Below, one piece after another: positions 1 to 13,015 of a stretch of DNA of 64,000 nucleotides. Each line of letters opens with the position of its first letter. Position 1 is the first letter of the stretch. The notes beneath the pieces were generated by a model. It saw nothing but the letters and a program-made list of their open reading frames with translations. It searched no databases and was not told the DNA's origin. This DNA is from Lunularia cruciata (taxonomy: Eukaryota > Streptophyta > Marchantiopsida > Lunulariales > Lunulariaceae): positions 13,616,243 through 13,680,242 of the forward strand of contig OX419761.1 in NCBI GenBank assembly GCA_948567375.1. The letters are read 5' to 3'. Position numbers and translations under genes: made by a program.

Positions 1-1083
1 ACACTTGGCTATGTGCTACCATCTCTTCAGTTGATGGAAGAGTCAAACGCTTCATGATAACATCTCTAACGTAATAACCCTGGGCCTCAAACACACTGAA
101 GCTGAAAAACTGGGCTTGCATGCCAAGCTAAAAGACCTTCGGATTGGACTCCCAAACGACACCCTCAAAAAGCCCGAGATGCCACAGTCGATTCTTGGCT
201 CTGAGACGTAAACCTTCAGCCATGAAGGGAAAATCGTGCAGGTACCCCGTGCACAGGATTATGGCGTCGACATCCTTGGTTGATCCATCCTTGAACTGAC
301 AGCTCCTCCCATAAATATCCACCCGCTCCAGCTTGGGCACCTCCACCACAGGGCTGGGCCATATACAGCCTGTTGGTCTACTTCGATAGCTAATAGTGAT
401 GGATTTAGCCCCAAATTTCCAACATTGGCACGCAATATCCTCAGCTGACGGCCCGCTGCCGACCAGCAACACATGTGTGTCCTTCAGGTCAATTACGTTA
501 CGAAGATCGTGAGAGTGCACCAGACGCCCCTTGAAATTACCTATGCCTTTACATTCTGGCACGTTTGTCCTGGGGTGGAATAATGTCCTGATGCAACTAC
601 AATGTAATCAAACTCCTCGCTGTACATGTTGTCTTCTGCGTGATCAAAGATCGTCACAGAGAAGGTGCTATTCTCTTCGTTAAAAGTCACCATGCGAACC
701 ACAGAATTGAACCTCACCCATTTTAGAAGTCCTGCTTTCGTTGCCCGGCCTTTAATGTAATCCAAGATGGCGGGACGAGGAGCATAAGATGGCACAGCTT
801 TGTCGAAGTGCTCCTCATAGGAATAGTCAGCATATTCCTCGCACTCCTTGGGACTATTTGTCCAGAGATCCCGGTACATGCTAGTATGCACCGTTTCTCC
901 ATTTTCTTCAGTACCTGTGCGCCAGTTGTAAATCCACAGGTCACCGCAATCCGACCGCTCATCGAAGCATACAATGTCAGGAATTCCGGCCCCCTTCTCA
1001 AGTGCAGATTGAAAGGCTCTCAGCTGCTAAAGGCCCGCAGGTCCAGCTCCGATGATTGCGACTCGTACTCTCGTTTCTGTCAT
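1..1083 (-). pseudogene. Flavin-containing monooxygenase, Tmm-like (broken)
   Basis: Seen: the minus strand reads as a class B flavin monooxygenase from an ATG at 1083-1081, with its C-terminal end running off the left edge. In order there are an FAD Rossmann motif GAGPAG (residues 12-17), FxGxxxHxxD (FKGRLVHSHD), a NADPH-type GSGPSAEDIA motif and an ATG-type segment LCTGYLHDFPF. Family knowledge: the series SMYRDLWTNSPKECEEYADY, IKGRATKAG and YSEEFDYIVV closely follows bacterial trimethylamine monooxygenase (Tmm), which N-oxidises methylamines, more than the plant YUCCA or GS-OX families. The gene is broken: in-frame TAG at 1029-1027 (after GAGPAGL), a one-base frame change near 565-575, and TAG at 130-128 where the family usually has Tyr. 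No intron is seen. Substrate is inferred from similarity only. Confidence 0.8.
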
Positions 1084-3189
1084 CACTTTAGTTCCAGCAG
1101 TAGTAATCTCTTTGGTTCTCACTCACAATATGTGACATATAGATGCTATGTAGACTTGATTCTAACCTTCTTCCACAGCAAAATACAAACAGGGAACCGT
1201 CTTTGATCAAGTGATACTTTGATCGTTTGTTTAAATCCGTGTGCAACATTATCTTCAGTCTCGCATCCCCGATAGTCCAACAGAACAAGTTGGGATATAG
1301 TGATCTATCATTTCCGTAGTTCATATTATGGGATAATAAGTAATTTATTCAAATGAGCTGGACCAGAGACTTGAAGACTTTGAAGAGTTGAAAGATGATA
1401 CGACAAGAGACTAGTGACCTATTCTTGGACATATGCTAAATCTACAGTACATGATGGTACTCATTGTTCTTGTTTACACTGTTTCTCTTCGTATGTTCAA
1501 GGTTTCTATTACCTATCCGATTCGCCTACCCCGTCTTTCAAGGAATCTGATCACTTCCTTTTAGCCTCGTTTGTACTTTACTCTACGGTACATGCAAACT
1601 CTAACGTTTGTAAGGGACGGGCATAGCCATGAGCCAGACATTTATTATTTTCTATACACCCAATCTCCAACCTTCGTTCCGAGATGATCACAAATTCATA
1701 AAACCTCGCTCTAAGTGAATCATATCATCGCGTAGAAGTGATTTTCATGTACTGCTTCTCAAACACCTGTTTCTAATCCACAACGACGAGGGGAAATGCA
1801 ATTAAGAAAAGCCAAGCACCACACTGCGCTATTCGAGTTGTTACAAGGTACCCTGGACACATAGCGAAGCATTTAACCCTTTGTAGCGTACCCTAGGTAA
1901 CGAGAAGTCTTCAGACTCTTGGTCTATTGACATGGTCATCGATTCATGGTCACTAATTTTGACTTTGAGTACGTTACGAATTGTTTGGAACTCTTCCGTA
2001 ACATCGGGTACTGGAAGCTTTCTGTATAGTTTCCCGATTGAAAAGTAACTAAAATTACTGGTCATCTAAATAGGTTTCAGAGTATGGAACTCTCCTGCTG
2101 ATATTGTGCTGCCTATTCGTAAAAAGATACTAATTTAAAACCTCGCAGATTGCAATGGTTGGCCATTGATTGTTCGTGCTCGATGGCCTTGTGACGTCAT
2201 TATGAAGCTATCCACTATCTTCACACCGACCAGTTATCAGACCTGCTCTTTGGGACGACCTCCTTTTCCTGTAATGTGATTACCTAACTTTTCATGCCAT
2301 GTGGCTCACGAGAAGACCAGAGACAGCGATCAAACCTCTATCCTTGATCTTAAACTTCATGAAAGCAGAGTGGTGGAGTGCCAACTTCATGCAGGAGGCC
2401 GGTGGGCTACTCGATATTCTAGATCTACATTCTGGAGCCATCCCTTTCACCTTGGATAATCGCTACCTCGAGATGGTTTTCACTGTTCTGAGGAGCGACA
2501 CTTTGGTTCAGTTAGCCATCTTCAATTTTGCTGCTTCTCATGTCTATGTTGACAAGTTGAACTTTTGGCGATATTTCTTCGTCGATCTTTTTGTCCATGT
2601 ATTCATGGCTACGAGCTGCTATTACTCGACTTACAGTACGTTATCGAGACAATCATTTGAACTTTATTGTAAATTTGTCTTCCCGACACTGAATGTCGTG
2701 GGAGTTACGAAGTACACTCCATACTTCGTTTCTTTGGACAATGACTATAACTCCCCGAAATAGAAAAGGAGTTGGGTCTTCCCTTTGTAACTCGTCAAGC
2801 TACGCACAAACTCTATCTACTGATGACCAGTAAAACTAGAAACTTACTTTTGGGCGTTCGTTCATTCAACATGGAGCTGCTCTTGCCCAAGAACAGTTTG
2901 CAAATAATCAGCTTAATGAAGTTCTGAGGTTGTAGCAGCGGAGCCCAGTTAATTTTCGGGGAAGTCGTCTTCCTTCATACAGTGAACTATGATGCATCGG
3001 CACTATGTTCCACGTAGTTGAGAGTAACTCATGCTCGTAAGGTCTGATATCTGCTTCGATAGATTCTACTGATATCTGTTTCTGATATCTGCTTCGACAG
3101 ATTCTACTGGAAACGAACAATCTGTCTGAGTTTTGTGATAAAGTCGAATTCAAAGATACTCCTTTCCGTAAGCGACCTATGAGATAGAT
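1084..3189. other. Intergenic, no gene recognised
   Basis: About 2.1 kb between the two FMO relics. An open frame at 2299-2763 (plus, 154 codons) has no motif, signal peptide or family resemblance that I recognise. Short, variable repeats of a TTCTACTGATATCTG-like string lie near 3060-3110. Nothing else is supported. Confidence 0.4.
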
Positions 3190-3482
3190 TAAGATCACGG
3201 AAGAAGGAGATAAGATGGCACAGTTTTATAACGTATGGAGAGTCGGCGTACTTGTTAATCCCCTTGGACCATTGATCCAGGGGCCCGGCACATGCTAGCA
3301 AGCACCGTTTCTCCCTTCTCGTCAGTACCATTACGCCAATTCTAGATCCAGAGCCCACCGGAGTCCGACTGCTTCTCGAAGCATACAACGTGCGGACATC
3401 CTTCTAGTTCTCTGCTCCCTCTTGGAATGCTCTGAGTTGCGGAAGACCTGCAGGTCCAGCCCCATGTTTCCCTCTCGTTTCC
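3190..3482 (-). pseudogene. Second Tmm-like FMO N-terminal fragment
   Basis: Seen: on the minus strand, short stretches spread over all frames match the N-terminal third of the FMO at 1-1083. They are a GAGPAGLPQLRAFQ-like Rossmann motif, a VVCFEKQSD-like segment, a WRNGTDEKGETV-like segment, and a piece equivalent to KAVPSY. The frame changes several times within 250 bp and there are stops, so this is not a working gene. The same orientation and a spacing of about 2.4 kb suggest an old tandem duplicate of the neighbouring FMO. Homology to the rest of the enzyme was not found downstream. Confidence 0.65.
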
Positions 3483-4626
3483 TAACCATCTGCAAGTGTA
3501 ACAGTACTACGCAGAAGAAGGAAGACAATTCTGCAACTTTGTATAGTTCTATTCCAGTGTCCAACTTAACAACGGTTGCTACTTGACTAGCTTGCAGAAC
3601 TTGCTATTCAAGTTTTGAGGTCGCTCGGTACATTAGAGGCAAGGGCCATCAGCTTCACTTGCACAACATAGAACTAGGCTGATTGCTCGGATTGAAAATG
3701 CGATTGCTTCTCAAACCTCCTCACTACAATCAACTCAACTAAACCTCTGTAAAGCCCTTTGCAGGTTTGACCAACACTTAAGGAGTCATAAGTGCGACGA
3801 GCAGCACTTTACTGACACCTACTTAAACAAACGAACTATACGTCCGATTACAGGGACGACCTGAGCAGTGAAAAACGACTAATCCAAAGAACAGTAGCAA
3901 GCAAGAAAGACGTCTCAAACAGAGAGAACGACAAGAACCGGACTGAGCTGGGAAAGCATGAACAAAGTCGGGAATGAGTGCCGTCCAGCAGAAGGGAAAA
4001 CGAAGGTCGTAGCCATACACAGCAGCGATCAAAATACAGAACCAATACGAACGAACAAACATGTGGTGAACAAGCGGACCAAGTTAGGAATCAATGCCAA
4101 CGATGAAACTGTACCCTGTGCCGGGATTTTCACCTAAATTTTAAACTTAATGTTGCGCATTGGCCGAGCGCCGTACTTTAGTGACAGCCTCTAATGAGAT
4201 AGGGTCGTCGCGCATTAAGATACCAAGATTATTAAGACAGCCACGGTGTGAACCAGCATCTGCACTCAACAGAATAGAAATATTGGTAAACCCACCTCGT
4301 CTTTGCGCCAAATCCACCTCACAGTATAATACTGATCAATCTGATGGTTCCGTTAGACAATATTAGATTTAACGAGTAAGGAACGCCAAATCCACCTCAT
4401 CTTGTAATACCACTCAATCTGATGGTTTCGCACTGTCCGCGGTACCCTTGTCTGGAAGTGGGGAATCCAAAATGGTTGTAAAGCAGCCGCACTAGAATTT
4501 AGCTCCTTCTCGAGTTCCCATGAAGATTGTTGTTCCCATGGAGAACCGTGAATCAGCTCCAGTTAAGCTGCATTCTTAACGAAGTGACAGCTTTTCTTTC
4601 CACATTGTGTCTTTACTATTCCGATC
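3483..4626. other. Intergenic, upstream of receptor kinase
   Basis: No convincing coding region. Two similar strings (CGCCAAATCCACCTCA-like) occur at about 4308 and 4385, about 77 bp apart, suggesting a small imperfect duplication. The segment next to 4627 would hold the promoter of the receptor kinase gene, but no clear TATA box was identified. Confidence 0.35.
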
Positions 4627-7600
4627 ATGGAGCTGCAGAACGGAAAAGCAATGCTAGCAGTGCTCATGGAGCTCCTAGTAATGACCTGTGTTTCCTTCGT
4701 ATTAGTACTTCCTGTCCTGTCTCAAGAGGGTTAGTACAGAACAGATTTTGCCTCTACCTTTCTCTAGTGTTTTGCTGTCGATCTACTGCAGTTGCAGTCG
4801 CACAACTTCAGCTATCACCTGGAACTTCTAGTGTCAGTGATATATAGGCCGCCAATGAATAAGCGCTTAGATTTTTAACATTTAGATATGAAGACATAGA
4901 CTAGTTATCAGAAGGCTGTTACTGATAACGGTAGTTTGTAAGTTATGTGGCGTTCTTCCAAGTAGATTCTGATCTGATCATGAATCCCGGGTGTGAATAG
5001 TGCAAGGTGCATGGTTTGGAAGGTGTAAGATTGTGAAGGCGGTGCGTAATCCTCTGAACATTCATCTTGAAAGTCTGAAATACAGGTCGCCAGAATAACC
5101 AAGATCAGCAGCAAGCTCAAAGCCAAAATGAACACGATATTGCTTCTTGGATCCTTATATTGAGCATGTTATGTCCCATATATGCATGCAGGTTTCATCA
5201 GCATCGACTGCGGGAGTGAAGGTGGTCCAGACCCAACGATACCGATCACATGGACAGCTGATTCTAACTATCTAGATTTATCACAGGAACTTGAATTAGC
5301 GAATGTCACCATGAGCGTAAAGGTATGGGCGAAGTTCGACGAGAATTCTCCACATATCAAAACTACCTCTAGGGTCTTCATCCCATCTAGCACATCACCT
5401 TCAAAATACTGTTACAATCTGACTGTGGAATTTAACACTTCAAGTACTGCGCAAGAGATCCAATATCTGCTTCGCGTAGTGTTCCCTAGCAAAAGATTGT
5501 TCAGCGCGAATGCCAAGGAAGGAGATGAACCCGTAACTGCTAAATTCAGTACGCGCTTCTATTTCACTGTAGACTCGACTTACGTCGCAACAATTAACTT
5601 AGATCCAGTTAAGACCCAGACCATCGAGCTGATACTAAGTGCTTTAAATGAAAACGTAAACGTCTGCCTTTTGTGCCTTTGAAAGATAGATCGTCGATGG
5701 TAGCAATTTCATATTGGGAGTCATCGTGGGATGTACGATAGAACAGGAGCATCTAATGGCAGGAACGGCGTAGTGCCACGGGGAAGCAGCAGAGAAACTA
5801 CTTATCTCATGATGGTCTCCCGCCTGGACTTTGGAGGAATCTCCTCAACGTTCAGGTACAGAACTTCATATCTTCATGATTTTACGGGAAGCAAAGAATG
5901 CCCCAATGAATCACAACGAAATTGTTATAGACTCGTTGGAAATTAACCTGAGACTTTCTATGGGGAATCTATCTTTAATGCCTTGAGTTACACTCTGAAG
6001 TTCCACCTAAGATTAAGCTAGTAGCGATACAATATTATTTGACTTGAAGAAACCAGTAAACAATATACAGTACAGCACGTGATGGCCGAGGCTAATTCAT
6101 GGCAAAGCAACCGAGGCTGTCATAGTCAAATTGCCATTATGGATGATTGCACACGATTTGAGATCGTTTTGGGATTCTAGATCTTATGCTTTAAAACCGC
6201 CTGATTCATGTGTATGCAGATATCCTCTCGACCTATATGATCGCATTTGGACTGCACCAAAAGTAGCGTTGAATCAGTCTAAGTTTCGGAGTTACAGAAA
6301 TATGACCGACATGACGTTCTTTGGCTGGAATCCAAACGCAATTGCAGGATATAGCCTGAATAATCTCCCTTTGGAGGCGATGTACACAGCCTGGGAGGGG
6401 ACAACGGTTCAATCAAACATCTGCTTCCAAATTGACGTCAACGCAGCGAAAGCTTTACGCTCTCTTCTAACGTTTTATTGTGGTCTTTGGGTCAACGACA
6501 TTAATGCCCAAATCCGTTATTTGAAATCTCGGATAGTCGACGTTTTCCTTGACGGTCAAGAATGGAGGTGGAACCAAACAGTAGATGTAGACTCATGTAC
6601 CGTGCTTCTCGATCTGAGACAGGTGCTTGAAAGTAATACCCCGACTTTTACCGTTTCAGCCAACAAGGAAGGGAAGCTACCACCAATGATCAATGCATTT
6701 GAGCTTTATGGGGAGTTTTCTGCTAAGACAATCAGGACTGCCAATAATGATGGTATGAACGATAACCATGTGCACAATACTAGATCCACTTCTACAATAT
6801 GCCTGCATGTACGTGTTTGATTGCGTTCACCTTCCAAGGTCGCTTCATCAATAACCTTATTTCGCCAGCCCTGACTTTAGAAAGTATAATCTTTTATCTA
6901 CCTGCGGCCGCTGTATTACAAAGAATTATTTCGATAACACTGCATAAATCCGTACCCGCAGATACTTCGTTCATGACACAGGGGTCAGAATAAATGTCCC
7001 AATGTCATGTTTGTGTTCAGTTTGTCTCATCTAACACAACTTGATACAGTGATGAAATTAGTTTTCGTTAACTATTTGGATTGGACTGTTCAAATTTGTA
7101 TCGACAGCTTCTGGAGTAAGGCTTCTCCAGGATCTTTTCGGAGCTGCTGGATACAGCTGGTGATCCTTGCTTGCCAGTTCCTTGGAACTGGCTAGTTTGT
7201 AGCATTGAGAGTATACCTCAAATAGCACAGATATAAGTAGCCTCTATTTTCTTCCTTATCGGAGTAAGAACCAGAATTGACGAAGTGAATCCATTCATGT
7301 TCCACTTCGTGTAGTGTAATAAGGCGCATGTGCATAACTCTTTCATCGGGTGAATTGTGGGCTGTGAGTTAACCCCTAAAGTCGTGCTGTACAGAAATGT
7401 TACCGGCAAAGGCGTGACAAAGGGATACGAGGAAATGCTGGACAGGATAAATTTCGTGAACTTAACACGCTTGACTATCTTGGATTTGTCGAGGAATGGA
7501 TTCTTCGGTAACTTGCCAAATCTATTGGGAATTTGACGACTCTCAATACTCTGTAAGATTACCAGCTTTCAGGAGATCTTCTTAGATTGACTTCCTTCAT

Positions 7601-10600
7601 CCGATGATCCGATCTAAGGTAGAGTTTGTGACAAGAAAAGCTGACTTAGAGGGGATAATATCATCGGAATCACACGTTTTCATATGTGTGAAGGAGAACT
7701 TTGAAATACCGCTACAAGGAGGGAGTACCAGACTTCTATGGAAGATGATGCTCTGAGTGATACTGATTGTGTATTCTGAAAGCAGGAGTTCGTGCGATTG
7801 CCATTGATATCACACATTGTAAAGCTACTGATAAGGTGTATCTCCTAGTGGTGGGAATACGGTAGTGTTATTTTCCAGACCTGAACTAGCATACAGTCGT
7901 GTATCAGCTCTTGTACGTAAATCAAGCATGCATTGAATCTGTGAAATTTATTGGTGACTAGCCATGGTACCATTATGAACTGCCAGGGATCTTAGCAACA
8001 ACCATTTCAGTGGAGAAATACCTGTGGAGATTGAAAGTCTGACAAACCTGAAAAGTTTGGACCTATCTCACAACTCCTTCCACAAGTTGAACTCTGAGCT
8101 GAAAAACCTCTCCAAGCTCATAAACCTGTGAGTGACATGATATTGTGACTCTGCGATGCTTACAGTTGTTATTTAAAGCGAAGATTATTTGGCAGTTGTC
8201 TAAGGTGTCTGTTTCAGGGCTGACGCATTCCTCTACGAACATGGTTATTGACATTGAGAACTTAAACTTTTTGCTTAGTGACCTGATTGAGAAGGCATGG
8301 CTTTGTTTCTAACGAGGTGTACTGACATTCAGAAATTTGGCGAACAATCATCTAGAGGGGATAGTCCCCGAGAGCGTATGTTGTCAAATGTGTAAGACTC
8401 GGCTTTTACCGCTCAAGCGTAGGGACCTCAAATATCGTCAATGTGCAAGACTCGGTTAAGTTCTTGATGTTCAGTTCTAGTCAAGATACAGCTTAGAGAC
8501 GATTTCCACCTCATAGTCGCAGCTTCCCCAGTGGACTTATAGGTATGAATACTGACTGATTGCTGTTTCTTTGTTCCTCTAGTCTTGTTTCCACCGGGAC
8601 GACTTCCAGTTTATGCAGTATACATATTCTGAGACTACGCTGAATATTCGCCTCTTCAATTGTCAGCATCGCCGATTCAGTTCCTAAATGTGCTCGGTTC
8701 CCTACCTTCAAACGCAGGGATTTAACGGAAAACAATTTTGAGGAACTAAATTTGACAGCATTGATCAAAGGCATTATTGCATCGAAGGGAGCGAGTTCGT
8801 TCCAGAAAAGAGTGCGACTCTTGAACAATCCGATCAAGAAAGTTCATCTGGATATTCCATCTGAAACCTATCGCCCTTTCCTGGCTGATTCTACGCACGT
8901 CTTCGTATTTGAGTACAACTTCTACGTTTCCAATGTCTCCCTTGAAGTCCTGATGAATGAAGATGGACAGGGAGTGGCGGATTGATATCTGTACTTTCGA
9001 GCGTCAGGGAGCGCTCATCAGATACTGATGTTCTTGGTTAGTTGTCACATGAATGTCGCTCTTTGTGAGTAGAAAATGTGTGCGTGCTGGTGACCTGTGT
9101 TTTTCCGGAGCATTTCTGCGTTTAAGATAATGAACTTGAATCGAGTCGAGACTTTGGTATTGAGCATATATCACAAACATAACTTGCTTGGAAACGACAG
9201 TCAATGGTGCTTGGAAGGGATTGCAAATGCAAGTTTTATTGTAAAACACATGTGTCGTGCTAGCGAGTTCGATCCTCTGGATTCCAAGGGTAAGCTCTGC
9301 TAGAAATTTACACCAACTTTAGTGCATACGATCAACATTACAAGAGGTGTCAGTTATGCGCTAGTCGTGTAGCACGCGATCCTTATCTGTGGAAATTGTG
9401 CTTGCGTAACGGCATACCAGACGATGGCGATGTCACCGTATCGCAGCGGCTGATCGTATTCATCGCCTTGATCTGTGGAGTTTGCGGCCTCGTAATGTTC
9501 ATTGTGTTTCTCCTGTCCCTTTGGAGAACCCGAAGACACCAGCTTGAACTACGCCGGGTGCAGGAAGGTTAGAGCTACTTGAGCATGAAGAATCAGCACT
9601 TGGCTTTCTGGTGTACATACATCACGGTTCAGATCAGGTTCCCAATGAACTCATAGGTGTATCGTCAAGATATGCAAATTTCTACACTTAAATTATTGTT
9701 CATCTTTTTATGATCAGAACTGGCTAAGCAGGACGTTTGGCCTCCAATCTTTTCTTACGACGAGCTCAAGTCGGCAACGAAGGGCTTCCCTCATCAGTGC
9801 GAGCTGGGACGAGCATTCGCTGCAGTGTACAAGGTACGTGTAATGATCCAACTCTTATATGACTAAATAGATTAGAGTAAGGGTGAGGATTACGTACTTC
9901 GATCGACAATGTCGAAATTTTTGCATCTTAAGGATCTGAAAATGTAGCTGCAGGCTGAGCTTCCAGACGGGACCAAGGTTGCCGTCAAGAAATTGTTTAG
10001 GACAAAGCAGAAAATAGCTGATTTTGTAAAAGAGTTGGTGCTGATCACGGGTATCAAGCATAAGCATTTGATTCACCTCAAAGGATGTTGCATAAGAGAG
10101 AAGCAGTGGATTTTGGTGTACAAGTACGCAGAAAATAAAGACCTTGCTGAGGCCCTATGGAGTATAACATTCAATCCTTGATATCCTCTCAATTCTTGGA
10201 ATGATCTATCTCTGATTGGTATTCATTCCTCACTAAGTACACTACAGTATATGAGCATTAGAAACGCGCTATCCCAGATATCGATATGTCTTCAATTTGT
10301 TGCTTACCTTTACCAATATCCTGCGGCTTTCTGTGGAGTATTACCAACTTCCAAGTTGGTAACCAGGAAAGAACATGCTTTAATTGGTGACAGCTGTTCA
10401 TGAAAATCATGCAAGTGACAAGAGATCCGTTGAGTTGGGCTCAGCGAATGAACATATGCTTGGGGATAGCCCGCGGTCTCCAATCTCCTGGAAGAATTAC
10501 ATCCCAAGATCATCCACAGGTGATAGACATTCTCTCTGTTTACATGTCTCTAAAACCTAGATTGCCAATCTAGCTCGTATGCTCATGAGATACTGCAATA

Positions 10601-11700
10601 TGATCAACGAAGCCGGGATGTAAAGGATATTACGTCCTTCGATAAGTTGAAAAGTCATTGCAAATCAACGGGGAAAACAACATTAAGAATCTTTAGTGGA
10701 TATGAACTACTCTTGATCATGAAATTCGATCGATCATTCCGTGACAGAAATTTGGGAACATTTCTCTCGGTACTAACAATGACGGGCTTTACACAGAGAT
10801 CAAACCTGAAGATATACTTCTTGACAAGGACTTCAATACGAAAATAGCCGATTTCGGACTGACTAGGACTGCTGAAGAAGAGAATGATCCTCCCCAGATG
10901 GTTACCGGCTTCTGTGCAGGAACATGGTAAGTTGAATGTTCTTCTTTGCTGGATATAGAATTCCGCACAATTCCCGAAAATCTTTTACCAAAGGCATTTG
11001 CCCTTTCCAAGCATTCTTTGTCAACTTGCTCATGATTCGGATTCGGAATACAGGGCTACTTACCACCAGAGTATGCAACTCAAGGTATGGTCACAGATAA
11101 GCTCGATGTGTATAGCTACGGCATTCTTGTCTTAGAGATCGTCACGGGAAGGCGTTGTATCAACTTTGCCTATAAGGATAAGCCTGAACAAATTTACCTC
11201 CGGGAATGGGTAGGTGCAACATCTGCTCAGCTTCCATCCTTGACACCTTCAATTTTGAACTGTCAAATCGACGACGTTCCCTATTACTTTTCACTCCAGC
11301 TGTACACAAAACGAACGCATGTTTTACAGTGCAGACAGTTCGTCCAACTAAACTACAGTAATGAAATACCCGGTGGGATTTCAAAGTTGCATGATCGGAG
11401 GGGTTGATAAGTTCGATGATAACCTGTGCAGGCAATCCAATTGTCCAAGACCGACAAACTACTGAATATCTTAGACAAAGATATGCACGGAAGCTGTCCA
11501 GAGGAGGAAGTTTTGCTAGTCCTGAAGATGGATTTATCATGTCTTCAAGATGACTGGACCAAACGGCCCACCATGTCGCAGGTGGTGAATATGCTTATGG
11601 TGAACTCACACATAGGAGTAAACATTGTCAAGCAACTGTAGGAGGAGGCCCCTTCGATTGAGCACCTACTCGAGGATGGTGGGAGAACTCAAACTACAAG
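4627..11700 (+). pseudogene. Malectin-like LRR receptor kinase, decayed
   Basis: Exons recognised: signal peptide (4627-4729); malectin-like domain starting GFISIDCG (5192-5855) and continuing YPLDLYDRIWTA to ELYGEFSAKT (6220-6752); a GDPCLPVPWNW LRR cap (about 7150); LRRs (about 7470-7560, 7987-8127, 8333-8375); an unusual extra exon (about 8715-8985); another (about 9060-9289); TM segment LIVFIALICGVCGLVMFIVF followed by LWRTRRH (about 9349-9569); and kinase exons 9718-9833, 9954-10155, 10390-10519, 10797-10926, 11054-11209 and 11433-11641. The kinase keeps VAVKKL, IADFGL and GYLPPEYA. Family: plant LRR-malectin receptor kinases, which sense cell-surface ligands at the plasma membrane. Oddities: the glycine loop reads LGRAFAAVYK; frame changes lie at about 5680-5710, 7530, 10480 and 10797; a TAG at 11639-11641 precedes an EEAPSIEHLLED tail that still reads open. 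Most likely a pseudogene. Confidence 0.75.
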
Positions 11701-13015
11701 CATGCTGTCAATTTGGGGAAAAGAGATCTGCTCAAACCCAATCCCGCGAGAGTATTATTCAGCTCAGTAACATGAATGTTTCAGCTACATAGAATCTGAG
11801 GCTGCGGTCTCAAATTGTGATATTATGTTTATTCGTACAACGCGTGTGGATGATTTATGCAAAATGATGGAGAAGTTCATTTTGTAAGTTATACGAACCG
11901 AGAGGAACGTACCACCGGAGCTAGGAGTTTTGTTCGGCAGTGTCTAGCTTGCATGAAGAGCAGATGTACCAAGAAATGAGAGGTAGTTGCGAAGTCAATT
12001 TTGTATCCAGCAACACATAGCCACGAAATTTAGGCAAACGAAATATAGCAATGGCTTTACACGTGACTTGAAGTAAAACTGTCTAAGCGATTGATGTACA
12101 TGGTACGTCCTAAACAGAACTTCCTCTGGAAGAATCCACACATCTCCTTGTGTGGACATTCTGATAGAAAGAGGTTCAATGACCAAACTTGTGATTCTAC
12201 TAACACTTCAGTCGTTACTCTCATATGTATTATGAAGAACAGTGGACCTCGTGAGTAACAAGCTTAGAGAATCCCACGAGTGTGTGATTGTGACAATAAT
12301 GCAAATTCATATCTTTTAGTTTCGCGGTTATTGACTCGGAAGAGACATGAATGAGAACTCTCATACCAGGTGGTTCGTCGACCATGAGCATCTCAAGGTA
12401 CTCGCTTGCTCTGCTCGAGGTACTTCCATGCACCACATAAACTCGTCAAGAGATTTACTACTGGTGCCTGAGCTCCCCAGTGTGCATCGGCGATCACAAC
12501 TACCGTCATGATATCTGGCGCAAAAGCCTCAGGCAACTGCACTTCCCTGAAGGACGTACCATAGGATAAGAAACCACTTATCGTTCAGACGACTGTCTAT
12601 GTTCGCTGCGTAGCGTGAAGGATTCAGCGACAAAGTTGAATTGCAGGAGATGAAACAACTTTCACCTAGAAGTAAGTCATGACATGAACAATAGCAAGAG
12701 TAAATGATAATTTGGTTCGAGAATTGATCAATTCAGAAGCTGGAGCCACAACACTGAAGTTTCCTGACTGGACGAGTCGATGACACAGATTATAGGCTGA
12801 ACTTCGCTGGCAGATATTTATTCGGTGACAGTTATCCGCCTCGTAGAGCCGTCCACTTCATAAAGTGGACAACCTTCTCTTGCTTCCTCGATGTGCCACT
12901 ATTACTGCGATGCCTCCCTCGTGAAATGAGGGCCGGTAATTCAAGGAGTACGTAAGCATCAGGCTTTTAGACAATGCAGTTAGTTTCTACCTAAGGTGTA
13001 AAGAATGGCTAAATC
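11701..13015. other. Intergenic between receptor kinase and EXO1 3' end
   Basis: No gene recognised. It should hold the 3' regions of both flanking genes, since they converge here. A perfect 8-bp stem with a 4-nt loop (GTCCACTT / AAGTGGAC) lies at 12851-12870, about 150 bp beyond the EXO1 stop. A weaker CCCTC/GAGGG pair follows near 12920. Confidence 0.4.

Noticed and set aside
1-1083. Bacterial contamination explaining the Tmm-like sequence
   Set aside because: It lies in the same contig as intron-containing plant genes, with a decayed second copy nearby and no bacterial gene neighbours.
2299-2763. 154-codon plus-strand open frame as a gene
   Set aside because: No domain, signal peptide, splice context or family resemblance; composition is compatible with chance.
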